64,000 nucleotides of DNA from Streptomyces sp. B1I3 (GCF_030816615.1 NZ_JAUSYD010000001.1:1240001-1304000), one strand, 5' to 3'; positions 41,113 to 50,456 are shown, counted from the stretch's first letter. Notes: a model not told the origin generated them from the sequence alone. Program-made: numbers and translations.

Positions 41113-42260
41113 CCGTTCTTCTCCTTCTTCTCGCCCGTCCCGGTCTTCCTCGCCGTCCCGCTGTCCGCCGGGGTGCCGAAGACGGTGCCGACGGCCGGCA
41201 GCGGCAGCACGGGCAGCGACTTCTGCCGGTCGGCGTCCACCGGGGCCAGCCCTTCCAGTCCGTCGGCGCCGGATGAGGTGTCCGGCTCGACGAGGGGGCC
41301 GCCCATGGACAGCTCGTTGAGGTCGGTGCGTCCGTCCAGGGTCCGGTTGGCCGGGTTGTAGGCGTTGAGTACATTGCCTGCCGTGAGGGGCAGTGTGTCG
41401 AGGGATTCGGCGAGCGAGGCGCGCTGGTCGACCAGGGTCTGGGTCAGTGGCACCAGGAGGTCCACGTTCTCCTTGAGGGCGCCACGGTTCTTCTGGATGA
41501 AGCCCTTCACCTGGCCGAGTGCGGTGCCCAGCTCCTTCAGCGCCGCGCCGAGGTTCTCCTTGTCGTCGGCGAGGAACCCGGTGACGGTATTGAGCTGCTG
41601 CTCGGCCGCCCGCACCTCGCCGTCGTTGTCCTTCAGCATGGTGGTGAAGGTCTGCAGGTAGGACAGCGTGTCGAAGAGGTTGCCGCTGCTCTTGTCGAGC
41701 GTCTTCGTCGCCTTGCCGAACTGCTCGACGGAGTCCCCGATGGCCTTCCCGTTGCCGTCGAGGTTCTTCGCCCCGGTGTCCAGGAGTTCCGAGAGTGCTC
41801 CGTCGGTGTTGGCGCCGTCCGGGCCCAGTGCCGTGGAGAGTTCCGTGATCGACTCGTAGAGCTGGTCGACCTCGATGGGCGTGGCGTTGTGCGCGGCGGG
41901 CAGGACCGCGTGGTCCTCGAGTCGCGCTCCGCCGGAGTAGGCCGGTGCGAGCTGGACGTACCGGTCGGCGACGAGGCTGGGAGCGACGACGACGGCGTGT
42001 GCGTCCGCGGGGACCTCGACGCCCTCGTCGAGCCGCAGGCTGACCCTGACCTCCTCGCCCCGCGGTTCCACGGACTCGACGGTGCCCACCTTGACGCCGA
42101 GGATCCGCAGGTCCGACCCGGCGTACACGCCGGTGGCCCGGTCGAAGTAGGCGGTGACGGCCGTCGTGCCCTCCTGGTCCATGGCCGTCACCCCGGAGGC
42201 CGCGGCTGCCGCCACGACGGCCAGCCCGGCCCCGATGCCGATGATGCGTGTGCGTCTCAT
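41109..42260 (-). CDS. MCE family protein, fourth (MceD position)
   Basis: A 383-aa subunit: N-terminal helix (IIGIGAGLAVVAAAAASGV), MCE domain (VTAYFDRATGVYAGSDLRILGVKVGTVESVEPRG), extended helix with regularly spaced hydrophobics, and a charged C-terminus (RKTGTGEKKEKNG). It is separated from the third Mce gene by one base and overlaps the fifth by 4. Confidence 0.9.
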   Translation of the reverse strand: MRRTRIIGIGAGLAVVAAAAASGVTAMDQEGTTAVTAYFDRATGVYAGSDLRILGVKVGTVESVEPRGEEVRVSLRLDEGVEVPADAHAVVVAPSLVADRYVQLAPAYSGGARLEDHAVLPAAHNATPIEVDQLYESITELSTALGPDGANTDGALSELLDTGAKNLDGNGKAIGDSVEQFGKATKTLDKSSGNLFDTLSYLQTFTTMLKDNDGEVRAAEQQLNTVTGFLADDKENLGAALKELGTALGQVKGFIQKNRGALKENVDLLVPLTQTLVDQRASLAESLDTLPLTAGNVLNAYNPANRTLDGRTDLNELSMGGPLVEPDTSSGADGLEGLAPVDADRQKSLPVLPLPAVGTVFGTPADSGTARKTGTGEKKEKNG

Positions 42261-42261
42261 G

Positions 42262-43278
42262 TCAGCGGCCCCCCTGCTTCGGCGGCATGCAGTCGTTCTC
42301 CGGGAGCGTGCCGGCGGGCAGGTAGTTCTTGGGGACGACTCCGCAGACGTAGTTGTCGAACCAGCGGCCGTTGCCGAGGGTGTTGCCGACGAGCCGGTTG
42401 TAGGAACCGGCCAGCGAGAGCACCTTGTCGAGGCTCTTGCGGTTCTTCACGAGCACGGTGGTGACCCGGCCCAGCGCGTCGAGGGTGGGCCGCAGCTGTG
42501 CGTTGTTGTCCGTGACGAGTCCGGTGAGCTGGGTGCCGAGGTTCCGTGTCCCGGTGAGCAGGAGGTGGATGGAGTCGCGGCGGGCCTGGATCTCGCCGAG
42601 GAGCAGGTTGCCGTCCTCCAGCAGGGTCTCGAAGCTGCTCTTCCTGGTGGCGAGGGTCTTGGTGAGCCGCTTGCTGCCCTTGAGGAGGGTGGCCAGCTGT
42701 GCGTCCCGCTCGGAGACCGTCCTGGACAGGGCGGAGAGCCCTTTCGCGGCGCTCCGTACGTCGGGCGGCGAGTCCTTGAACGTGTCGGAGATGGTCCGGA
42801 AGCTCTGGGCGAGCTGGGCGGTGTCGATCTCCTCGATGGTCTCGCCGAGTCCGTTGAACGCCTGGGTGACGTCGTACGGGGAGGTGGTGCGGCTCGCGCC
42901 GATGCGGGACCCCGGGTCCTGGGGTGCGTCGCCGAGCGGGTCGACGGCGAGGTACTTCTCGCCCAGGAGGGTCTTGATGGCGATGCCGACGGTGGAGGCG
43001 TTGCCGATCCAGGCGTCCTTCACCGTGAAGTCGACCTTCACCTCGGCGCCGTCGAGCGAGACGCCGGTGACCTCGCCGACCTTCACTCCCGCGATCCGTA
43101 CCTCGTCACCGGAGTCCAGTCCGGCGGATTCGGTGAAGTCGGCACTGTAGGTGGTGCCGCCGCCGATGAAGGGCAGCGCGTCGGCCCGGTAGGCGGCCAG
43201 TCCGACGAGGGCCAGGACGAGGAGTCCGGCGATGCCGACGGCTACGGGGTTGCGTTCCCGGACGGGCTTGATCCTCAT
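42262..43278 (-). CDS. MCE family protein, third (MceC position)
   Basis: A 338-aa subunit with N-terminal helix (NPVAVGIAGLLVLALVGLAAY) and MCE domain (YSADFTESAGLDSGDEVRIAGVKVGEVTGVSLDG). Two cysteines near the C-terminus (VCGVV and NDCMPPK) could form a disulfide. The ATG at 43278 (MRIKPV) is chosen; the frame runs upstream antisense-free to 43383 but overlaps the previous gene. Its start overlaps the second Mce stop by 4 bases. Confidence 0.9.
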   Translation of the reverse strand: MRIKPVRERNPVAVGIAGLLVLALVGLAAYRADALPFIGGGTTYSADFTESAGLDSGDEVRIAGVKVGEVTGVSLDGAEVKVDFTVKDAWIGNASTVGIAIKTLLGEKYLAVDPLGDAPQDPGSRIGASRTTSPYDVTQAFNGLGETIEEIDTAQLAQSFRTISDTFKDSPPDVRSAAKGLSALSRTVSERDAQLATLLKGSKRLTKTLATRKSSFETLLEDGNLLLGEIQARRDSIHLLLTGTRNLGTQLTGLVTDNNAQLRPTLDALGRVTTVLVKNRKSLDKVLSLAGSYNRLVGNTLGNGRWFDNYVCGVVPKNYLPAGTLPENDCMPPKQGGR

Positions 43279-44306
43279 GCCTGGCACCTCGGTTGGCTGA
43301 TCGTGATGCCGGTGGGCGGGGCGCTGCCGTCGTCGGTCGTCACACCGCTGACCTTCGCTTCGCAGAGGTAGAGGTTGAGCCACGATCCGTACGAGGCCAG
43401 GCGGGTGATGGCCGCCATCTTGGCCGGGGTCTTCTCCAGGAAGCTCTCGATCTTCGGCGCGTTCCTGTCGAGTCCTTCGCTCAGGCGCCCGAGCTGTGCG
43501 ATGTCCTCCTTGAGGGGCTCCCGCCCGTCCTGGAGGAGGCCGGCGGTGACCGTGGTGAGCGCGCCCATCGCGGTGACGGCCTCGCCGAGCGGCTTGCGGT
43601 CCCCGGAGAAGCCCGTGACGAGCTTCTGAAGGGTGTCGACGAGGTCGTCGAACCCGGCCTCCCGGTCGTTGACGGTCTTCAGGACCGTGTTGAGGTTCGT
43701 GATCACCTCACCGATCACCTCGTCCTTGGCCGCGACGGTGCCGGTCAGCGATCCGACGTGGGACAGGATGCTGTCCACGGTGCCGCCCTCGCCCTGGAGG
43801 ACCTGCACGATCGAGCCGGCGAGCTGGTTGACGTCCGGCGGGGAGAGTCCTTCGAAGAGGGGCTTGAAGCCGTTGAACAGCTGGGTGAGGTCGAGTGCGG
43901 GCGTGGTCCGTGAGAGCGGGATGGTCGCTCCGGGCCGGAAGCTCGCGCCGACGGGCCCGGCGCCCTGGTCGAGGTCGACGTAGCGCTGGCCGACCATGTT
44001 GAGGTACTTGATCGACGCGGTCACCGAGGCGGGCAGCCTGCGGCCCTTGCGCACGGCGAAGCCGACCTCGGCCAGCCGCCGGTCGGCGACCTCGATGGAC
44101 TCGACCTGCCCGACCTTGACGCCTGCGATGCGGACGCTGTCGCCGACGACGAGTCCGGTGGCGTCGGTGAACCTGGCCTTGTACTCGGTGGTGTCACCGA
44201 CGCCCGTGTCGGCGATGGACAGGGCCAGGACGGTGGTGGCCAGGGCCGTCACGACGACGAAGACGAGGGATTTCGCGAGCGGTCCCGCGAGGGAGCGGCG
44301 CTTCAC
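43275..44306 (-). CDS. MCE family protein, second (MceB position)
   Basis: A 343-aa subunit. N-terminal helix (SLVFVVVTALATTVLALSI), MCE domain (YKARFTDATGLVVGDSVRIAGVKVGQVESIEV) and helical body with a cysteine pair (YLCEAK and QPRCQA). GTG at 44306 overlaps the stop of the first Mce by 4 bases. Confidence 0.9.
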   Translation of the reverse strand: MKRRSLAGPLAKSLVFVVVTALATTVLALSIADTGVGDTTEYKARFTDATGLVVGDSVRIAGVKVGQVESIEVADRRLAEVGFAVRKGRRLPASVTASIKYLNMVGQRYVDLDQGAGPVGASFRPGATIPLSRTTPALDLTQLFNGFKPLFEGLSPPDVNQLAGSIVQVLQGEGGTVDSILSHVGSLTGTVAAKDEVIGEVITNLNTVLKTVNDREAGFDDLVDTLQKLVTGFSGDRKPLGEAVTAMGALTTVTAGLLQDGREPLKEDIAQLGRLSEGLDRNAPKIESFLEKTPAKMAAITRLASYGSWLNLYLCEAKVSGVTTDDGSAPPTGITISQPRCQA

Positions 44307-45610
44307 TTGAGCTTCACCTCCGCACCGCGGAAGGCCGGACCGATGAGCACGCTGCTCCAGTCGGGCAGGGTCTGCGGCCGCACTTTCAGTGAGGGGGCGA
44401 CGAGTTCGTTGACGAGCTCGCTCTCCTGCGGGGAGTTGGGCATGCCCAGTCCCCCGTCGGGGGCGGCGGACCGGTCCGGTGCCTTCCCGTCCTGGGCGGG
44501 GCCGCTGTCCGTGGCGCCGGCGGTGCGGGCGCCGGCGGTGGGTGCCGCCCTGCCGATGTACGGCACCGAGTAGCAGTGCGGCCCGCCGGTCGCGTCGTAG
44601 ACCGGGGTGTCCTTGCCGGCGACGTACTTGCCCTTCGATTCCACGGCCTTGACGGTGACGTGGAGGCCGGGCTCGTCGGTGCCCTTGCCGAGTGCCTTGT
44701 CCATGGCGGGGACGAATCCGGCCATGGTGCGCAGGGTGCAGGGGAAGGCGCCGGAGTACTCCGCGAGGAGTTCCAGCGTCGGCCGGCCCGAGGCGGAGAG
44801 GCGGATGAGGTTGTCCTTGTTCTTGCGCAGGAAGGAGGTGACGTCCTGGGCCGACGCCGTGGTGGCCCCGTACAGGTCGGCGAGCTCCGCCTGCTGCTCG
44901 GCGATCGTTCCGCTGGTGGTGGTGAAGTCCGTGAGCGCGTCGAGGACGTCGGGGGCCGCGTCCGCGTAGAGATGGCTCACCTTGACGAGTTCCTTGATGT
45001 CCGCGTTGAGCGTGGGGAGTTGGGGGTTGAACTTCTTGAGGTGGGCGTCGAGGGTGACCAGGGTGTCGCCGAGCTTGCCGCCGCGGCCCTCGAGCGCCTG
45101 GGAGACGGCGCTCAGGGTGGCGGCGAGCTTCTCCGGCTTGACGGCGGTCAGCATCGGCAGGACGTTGTCGAGGACCTCCTCCAGCTCGATCGCGTTGCTG
45201 GAGCGGTCCTGCGGGATCACCGCACCCGCCCGCAGCGTCCGTGCGGAGGGGACGGCCGGCGGGACGAGGGCGACGAAGCGCTCCCCGAAGAGGGTGGTGG
45301 GCAGCATCTGCGCGGTGACGTCGGCGGGGATCTGCCCCAGCCGGTCCGGTTCGATGGCGAGGGTGAGGCGGGCCCCTTCACCGTCGGTCCGGATGTCACG
45401 CACCTGCCCGATCACGACACCGCGCAGCTTCACATCGGCGTTGTCGTGCATCTCGTTCCCGACGCTCCCGGTGCGTACCGTCACGGTGGCGTCCTCGGTG
45501 AAGTCCTTCCGGTACACCGAGACCGAACCCCACACGAGCACGGCGGGCACGAGCACGAAGGCCACGCCGGCGAGTCTGCGGCGCACCGTCTGCGCCATCG
45601 AGGAATGCAT
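44303..45610 (-). CDS. MCE family protein, first (MceA position)
   Basis: A 435-aa subunit, first of the six. N-terminal helix (LAGVAFVLVPAVLVWGSV), MCE domain (VTVRTGSVGNEMHDNADVKLRGVVIGQVRDIRTD), helical region, and a Gly/Ala/Pro-rich C-terminal extension of about 100 residues. ATG at 45610 shares one base with the stop of the second YrbE gene; a second ATG at 45598 is an alternative. The open frame extends upstream across the permeases, but only as antisense-frame shadow. Confidence 0.9.
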   Translation of the reverse strand: MHSSMAQTVRRRLAGVAFVLVPAVLVWGSVSVYRKDFTEDATVTVRTGSVGNEMHDNADVKLRGVVIGQVRDIRTDGEGARLTLAIEPDRLGQIPADVTAQMLPTTLFGERFVALVPPAVPSARTLRAGAVIPQDRSSNAIELEEVLDNVLPMLTAVKPEKLAATLSAVSQALEGRGGKLGDTLVTLDAHLKKFNPQLPTLNADIKELVKVSHLYADAAPDVLDALTDFTTTSGTIAEQQAELADLYGATTASAQDVTSFLRKNKDNLIRLSASGRPTLELLAEYSGAFPCTLRTMAGFVPAMDKALGKGTDEPGLHVTVKAVESKGKYVAGKDTPVYDATGGPHCYSVPYIGRAAPTAGARTAGATDSGPAQDGKAPDRSAAPDGGLGMPNSPQESELVNELVAPSLKVRPQTLPDWSSVLIGPAFRGAEVKLK

Positions 45611-46413
45611 CAGCCCGCCACCTTCACCGTGGTCGTCGCGCCCCAGATGGCGAGTGAGAGGAAGAAGTCGGTGACGCTGATGAGCACGATGGCGTTGCGC
45701 ACCGACCGGCCCACGGCCACGCCCACTCCGGCGGGGCCGCCGGTGGCGTGGAAGCCGTAGTAGCAGTGGGCGAGGATCACCAGCACGCTGAAGATCAGCA
45801 CCTTGAGGACCGACAGCAGCACGTCGTCCGGGGAGAGGAAGAGATTGAAGTAGTGGTCGTAGGTGCCCGCGGACTGCCCGTTGAACAGGACGGTGATGTA
45901 CCGGGAGGCGACGTAGGAGGAGAGCAGCCCGATCGCGTACAGCGGGATGATCGCGACGACCCCGGCGATGATGCGGGTGGTGACCAGGTAGGGCATGGAC
46001 CGCACGCCCATCGCTTCGAGCGCGTCGACCTCCTCGTTGATCCGCATCGCGCCGAGCTGGGCGGTGAAACCGGCGCCGACGGTCGCGGAGAGGGCGAGCC
46101 CGGCGACGAGCGGGGCGATCTCGCGGGTGTTGAAGTAGGCGGAGATGAAGCCGGTGAAGGCGGAGGTGCCGATCTGGTCGAGGGCGGCGTATCCCTGGAG
46201 GCCGACGACCGAGCCGGTGGCGAGCGTCATCGCGATCATCACGCCGATGGTCCCGCCGACGACTCCGAGGCCGCCGCTGCCGAAGGCGACTTCGGCGAGC
46301 AGCCGTTGCACCTCTTTCAGGTAGCGGCGCAGGGTCCTGGGAATCCAGATCAGCGCACGTACGTAGAAGGTGAGCTGTTCTCCGGAGCGGTCCAGCCAGC
46401 CGAGCATCGACAT
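45610..46413 (-). CDS. MlaE/YrbE family permease (second)
   Basis: A 267-aa membrane permease of the Mce lipid importer. Five or six helices are visible, with the family landmarks GGTIGVMIAMTLATG, LVAGLALSATVGAGFTAQLGAMRINEEVDALEAMG and YLVTTRIIAGVVAIIPL. The glutamate-rich EEVDALEAMGV loop is the coupling element for the ATPase. It is 3 bases downstream of the first permease gene. Confidence 0.93.
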   Translation of the reverse strand: MSMLGWLDRSGEQLTFYVRALIWIPRTLRRYLKEVQRLLAEVAFGSGGLGVVGGTIGVMIAMTLATGSVVGLQGYAALDQIGTSAFTGFISAYFNTREIAPLVAGLALSATVGAGFTAQLGAMRINEEVDALEAMGVRSMPYLVTTRIIAGVVAIIPLYAIGLLSSYVASRYITVLFNGQSAGTYDHYFNLFLSPDDVLLSVLKVLIFSVLVILAHCYYGFHATGGPAGVGVAVGRSVRNAIVLISVTDFFLSLAIWGATTTVKVAG

Positions 46414-46416
46414 CGC

Positions 46417-47271
46417 TCAGCCCCCCTTCGGGGGGACGATCTGCAGGTAGATCGCCGTGAGGACCATGTTGACGGCGAACAGCAGCATGAAGGTGATGAC
46501 GACGGACTGGTTGACCGCGTCGCCGACGCCCTTCGGGCCGCCGCGGGGGTTCAGCCCCCGGTAGGCGGCGACGATGCCGGCGATGAAGCCGAAGACGAGT
46601 GCCTTGAGTTCGCCGACGTACAGGTCGGGCAGCTGGGCGAGGGCGGAGAAGCTGGCGAGGTAGGCGCCGGGGGTCCCGTCCTGCATGATCACGTTGAAGA
46701 AGTAACCGCCCATCGTGCCGACGACGGAGACCAGTCCGTTGAGCAGGACCGCGACGAACATGGTGGCCAGCGCGCGCGGGACGACCAGACGCTGGATGGG
46801 CGAGACTCCCATGACCTCCATCGCGTCGAGCTCCTCGCGGATCTTCCGCGAGCCGAGGTCGGCGCAGATGGCGGAGCCGGCCGCACCGGCGATCAGCAGC
46901 GCCACGATGAGCGGGCTGGCCTGCTGGATGACGGCGAGGACGCTGGCGCCGCCGGTGAAGGACTGGGCGCCGAGCTGCTCGGTGAGGGAGCCGACCTGCA
47001 GGGCGATGACCGCACCGAACGGGATCGAGACCAGGGCGGCGGGCAGGATGGTGACGCTGGCGACGAACCAGAACTGCTCGACGAACTCCCGTACCTGGAA
47101 CGGCCGGCGGAAGACGGCCCGGGCGACGGCCAGGGCCAGGGCGAACAGCTGACCGGTCTGCCGCAGCGGGGCCAGGAGCGGTGACGGCGGTCTCCTCCCG
47201 GGCACCCGCCCTGCGGGCGGTGGCTGAGGTGCGGGAGGCCCGGGCGGCCGCACCGGCAGGGGGGCCGTCAC
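46417..47271 (-). CDS. MlaE/YrbE family permease (first)
   Basis: A 284-aa membrane permease with a Pro-rich N-terminal extension of about 40 residues not usual in Gram-negative MlaE. It contains GAAGSAICADLGSRKIREELDAMEVMGVSPIQRLVVPR, the coupling loop of the family, and five hydrophobic helices. GTG at 47271 overlaps the ATPase stop by 4 bases, so the three import components are translated together. Confidence 0.93.
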   Translation of the reverse strand: MTAPLPVRPPGPPAPQPPPAGRVPGRRPPSPLLAPLRQTGQLFALALAVARAVFRRPFQVREFVEQFWFVASVTILPAALVSIPFGAVIALQVGSLTEQLGAQSFTGGASVLAVIQQASPLIVALLIAGAAGSAICADLGSRKIREELDAMEVMGVSPIQRLVVPRALATMFVAVLLNGLVSVVGTMGGYFFNVIMQDGTPGAYLASFSALAQLPDLYVGELKALVFGFIAGIVAAYRGLNPRGGPKGVGDAVNQSVVITFMLLFAVNMVLTAIYLQIVPPKGG

Positions 47272-48257
47272 AGGCGCCCACCGCCCAGGGTCGGCGTGTA
47301 GCTGTGCATGATGGCCGTCCGGGCGGCCTCCGGCAGCTGGCCCATCATGGACAGGACCCGCTCCCGGCGGCGCAGTGCGCCCTGCCGGACGGGCAGCCCG
47401 GGTGAGGGCTCCAGCTGCGGTACGACGGTCCGGGGGCCGGGGGTGAGGCCGTAGCCGTTGCCGCTCGTCCGCTCGGCCGCCAGGGTGGCCGCGTCCTTCT
47501 CCTCCGACATGCCGATGGGCCCTTCGCGGCGCCCCGAGAGGAACTGAGCCACGACGGGGGTGTCGCTGGTGAGCAGTACCTCGCGTGGCCCGAAGGTGAC
47601 GAGATTGCGGCAGAACAGCATGCCCATGTTGTCGGGGACGGTGGCCGCGATGTCGAGGTTGTGGGTGACGATGAGCATCGTCGCGTCGATCTGCGCGTTG
47701 AGGTCGATGAGCAGCTGCGAGAGATAGGCGGTGCGGACCGGGTCGAGTCCGGAGTCCGGCTCGTCGCAGAGGATGATCTGCGGGTCCAGGACGAGGGCGC
47801 GGGCGAGGCCGGCCCGCTTGCGCATACCGCCGGATATCTCACCGGGCAGTTTCTCCTCGGCGCCGAGGAGACCGACGATGTCGATGCGTTCCATGACGAT
47901 GCGCCGGATCTCGGATTCCTTCTTGCGGGTGTGTTCACGCAGAGGGAAGGCGATGTTGTCGAAGAGGGACATCGAGCCGAAGAGGGCACCGTCCTGGAAC
48001 ATGAGCCCGAAAAGCTTGCGGGTCTCCATGATCTCCCGCTCGGGGCTGTTGACCATGTCGACGCCGTTGATGAGGACGCGTCCCTTTTCCGGCTTCAGGA
48101 GTCCGATGATGGATTTCAGGAACACGGTCTTTCCGGTGCCGGAAGGACCGAGCATGACACTCACCTCACCGGCCGGCAGTGTGAGGGTCACGTCCTGCCA
48201 GATGTTCTGCTTGCCGAAGGACTTGGTGAGGCCTTCGACGACTACTTCGATTCCCAT
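47268..48257 (-). CDS. ABC transporter ATP-binding protein of the mce system (MceG/Mkl/MlaF-like)
   Basis: A 329-aa ATPase that drives lipid import through the YrbE permeases. Walker A is GPSGTGKT, the signature EISGGMRKRAGLARAL, and Walker B IILCDEPDSGLDPV, followed by the His-switch in LIVTHNLD. A C-terminal extension of about 80 residues is typical of actinobacterial MceG-like proteins. In mycobacteria the ATPase gene is often elsewhere; here it leads the operon. ATG at 48257 follows GAAGGAGGG, the strongest site of the cluster. Confidence 0.95.
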   Translation of the reverse strand: MGIEVVVEGLTKSFGKQNIWQDVTLTLPAGEVSVMLGPSGTGKTVFLKSIIGLLKPEKGRVLINGVDMVNSPEREIMETRKLFGLMFQDGALFGSMSLFDNIAFPLREHTRKKESEIRRIVMERIDIVGLLGAEEKLPGEISGGMRKRAGLARALVLDPQIILCDEPDSGLDPVRTAYLSQLLIDLNAQIDATMLIVTHNLDIAATVPDNMGMLFCRNLVTFGPREVLLTSDTPVVAQFLSGRREGPIGMSEEKDAATLAAERTSGNGYGLTPGPRTVVPQLEPSPGLPVRQGALRRRERVLSMMGQLPEAARTAIMHSYTPTLGGGRL

Positions 48258-48956
48258 CGGCCCTCCTTCGAAAGGGTGAAAGACGTCATCTGTCGGCGCT
48301 CCGGCTCCGGTGAATCCATGGGCAACTCGTCACGCGCGCACCGGGAGGCGCACGCTATGTCCGCCGAAACCGCCAGGACAAGCCGTTGAACAGCGGCAAT
48401 CGTCGGACTTCGATCTTTGGGCGGATCACTTGTCACCGAATGACAAATCCGTTCCGCGGCGTTGTCGGAATCTGCGCAAGCACTCCGTGTGCACCGGGGT
48501 CCCGCAGCCCAGGAGGGCGGAGCCGCGGGGCCCCGGCAATGGGAGGGCTCCACCCCGGTTGGAGGGTTCTGGACCGGAGCGCCTCCCGGTGAACCCTGGT
48601 GGCAAGGGGGCGCGACCAGGACTCCACGTACGTCGAACGAGCAGATGAGGACGCGTTTCCGATCTGCTCAACCGGGACGCTACGGGTGAGTAACCTGGCT
48701 GCGCAATACCGCACACAAAGAATTCCGGAAGGACACCCGACCTGCTACCGATATTTGTTCACCGGTGAGCATGCGCGGTACGGCGATTGTCCGTGGGTGA
48801 GCAATCACGGCCACTTGGCCCGCCGACGGAAGGGCAGGGTTTGTCATCGTGCGAGAAGAGGTTCAGCACCATGGGTGCCGGGGCGCGGGAAGAAAGAAAA
48901 TGGCCGGCGGCGCCCTTCCCGTGAGGAATGGGCCCGCCGGCCGGTGTGCGGCCGTC
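48258..48956. other. 700-bp intergenic region upstream of the mce operon
   Basis: It contains an inverted repeat TTGTCA-N5-TGACAA (48430-48446). A long GC hairpin follows (arms 48494-48505 and 48525-48536, inner GCCC/GGGC), and another hairpin has 8-bp arms GAGCAGAT/ATCTGCTC (48639-48646, 48662-48669). No open frame in it has a believable start. It probably holds the mce promoter, an operator and a structured leader or small RNA; no known riboswitch is recognisable. Confidence 0.55.
48889..48942 (-). terminator. Intrinsic terminator of the DUF6801-like secreted protein gene
   Basis: Arms GGCCGGCGG (48902-48910) and CCGCCGGCC (48934-48942) pair perfectly, with inner GCCC/GGGC. Reading the minus strand, the hairpin is followed by TTTTCTTTCTTC (from 48901 down). 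It lies 15 bases after the stop. Confidence 0.88.
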
Positions 48957-50456
48957 TCAGCGCTCAGGCGTGGGCTTCTTCGCCGGGCAGTCCACACTGG
49001 CGGTGTCGTTGAGGACGCAGAGCGGCGCCTGGGTGATCTTTATGTAGTTCCCGCCGCCCGAGATCGAGGAGGTGAGCAGGGAGGACACGTCCTCGTCGGC
49101 GCCGCAGCCCGTGAACGCCGGTATGTAGGTCTCTCCGTCCATGGACCCGCCACGGTTGACGGTGTATCCCGAGGGTGGATTGCCGGTGCCGAACGCGTGC
49201 AGGGTCTGCTTGATCGGTTTCACCGTGTGGCAGCCGGCCCCTACGTCGAGGGGGACTCCGTTGACCTCGACGTCACGGATCCGCAGGTCGAACTCGGCCG
49301 TGACCGTCGTGTACTCCGGCATGGCCGGGTCGCTGGTCACGCTGACCGACTCGATCTGCGCCGGCCCGCCGACCTGGATCAGCTCCATCGTCGCCGTGGT
49401 GGGCATGAACCCGTAGGTGAGGAAGGTGCCCTGGGCCGGGGGGAGCTGACGGCGTCCCCCGTACTCGAATTCCGCCTCGCTCAGCACCTTGAACGTGCTG
49501 GTGCACGGGTCCGGGATGTATTCCTTCATCAGGGTGACGTTCAGGTGCGCGGGCCCCAGCAGGGCCGCCCCGTCCATCTTCTCGACGTTGGTGTATCCGG
49601 CCACGTAGGTGTCGGCGGGGGTGGGGAGCGGGATCGGGGGGAACGGGCACGGATCGGGGCCGTCCGCGAGTGCCTCCACGTCCTGTCGCGCCGCCTCCAG
49701 CTTCTCCCTCGCGCCGGCGGGGAGTCTCCCCTCGATCCGTGGAGCCCCGGGGGCGGCCTCCTCCGGCTCTGCGGTTCCGCCGTTCTCCACGGGCTTTTCC
49801 GGCTCGGCCTCAGCCCCCTCCCCCTCCCCCTCCCCCTCGGCCTCGGCGACGACGACGGTGGCCAGCGTGCCGTCGGATCCGTCCGTGAGCCCGCATTCGA
49901 CCTCGATCGCGGCCGGCTCCGTCGGGGACCCGTCCTCCTGGAGAGGACTCAGAAAGAGCGTCAGGTCCGAGGCCGACAGGGTGGCCGTCCCCGCCGATCC
50001 GAACGTGGCCGTGGGAACGGAACCCTCCGCATGGAGTGTCACCTGCTCCTGGCCGGTGATGCCCTGCGCGGACGCGGAGAGGCCGGACCAGTTCGCCGTG
50101 GCGGTCTCGTCGCCCAGCGTGTGCACCACCGTGAGGTCCGCCCGGGCGGAGACCGAGCCGGCACCGAGACCGGCCAGCTCCGCCACGGCAGGTGCGGGCA
50201 GCTCCAGGGCGAGGGCGATGTCCCGCGGTTCCACTGGCCGGCCCGCCGTCCCGTCGGCCGGAATGCTTCCCGTGATCACGGCCGTCATCGCATGGGATCC
50301 GGAGGGGAACCGGCAGGTGTAGTCGACCGGAACCTCCAGTCCTGGTGCGTCGGCCGCCGATTCGGCACCGGGCAGGAAGGTCGCGGCAGCGATCAGGATG
50401 CTGCCTGCGGCGAATCTCGATGAGTGACGCGTCGTCCGACGCACTCGGGCTGCCAT
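48957..50456 (-). CDS. Secreted protein with DUF6801-like N-terminal domain
   Basis: A 499-aa exported protein of unknown function. A signal peptide is followed by a beta-rich domain starting YTCRFPSGSHAMTAVITGSIPADG, which resembles DUF6801 modules of actinobacteria (recollection, not proved here). An acidic Glu/Gly/Ala linker comes from a hexanucleotide repeat. A second beta-rich domain contains several cysteines (CPFPPIPLP, DPCTSTF, VGAGCHTV, AFTGCG, APLC, VDCP). ATG at 50456 follows GAAGGG. A clear terminator is downstream. It lies with two other secreted-protein genes between mce and a PucR regulator. Confidence 0.75.
   Translation of the reverse strand: MAARVRRTTRHSSRFAAGSILIAAATFLPGAESAADAPGLEVPVDYTCRFPSGSHAMTAVITGSIPADGTAGRPVEPRDIALALELPAPAVAELAGLGAGSVSARADLTVVHTLGDETATANWSGLSASAQGITGQEQVTLHAEGSVPTATFGSAGTATLSASDLTLFLSPLQEDGSPTEPAAIEVECGLTDGSDGTLATVVVAEAEGEGEGEGAEAEPEKPVENGGTAEPEEAAPGAPRIEGRLPAGAREKLEAARQDVEALADGPDPCPFPPIPLPTPADTYVAGYTNVEKMDGAALLGPAHLNVTLMKEYIPDPCTSTFKVLSEAEFEYGGRRQLPPAQGTFLTYGFMPTTATMELIQVGGPAQIESVSVTSDPAMPEYTTVTAEFDLRIRDVEVNGVPLDVGAGCHTVKPIKQTLHAFGTGNPPSGYTVNRGGSMDGETYIPAFTGCGADEDVSSLLTSSISGGGNYIKITQAPLCVLNDTASVDCPAKKPTPER
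49809..49838 (-). repeat. Hexanucleotide repeat (about four CCCCTC units)
   Basis: A run of CCCCTC-like units encoding alternating Glu and Gly in the linker of the secreted protein. Because the unit is 6 bases, slippage changes linker length without frameshift. Confidence 0.75.

Noticed and set aside
45611-47281. Extension of the first Mce frame through both permease genes
   Set aside because: Permease motifs lie in other frames of the same strand; the extension encodes only low-complexity Arg/Pro sequence.
48682-48694. ACGGGTGAGTAAC resembles a conserved 16S rRNA segment
   Set aside because: Only 13 bases match and no flanking rRNA sequence follows, so it is chance.
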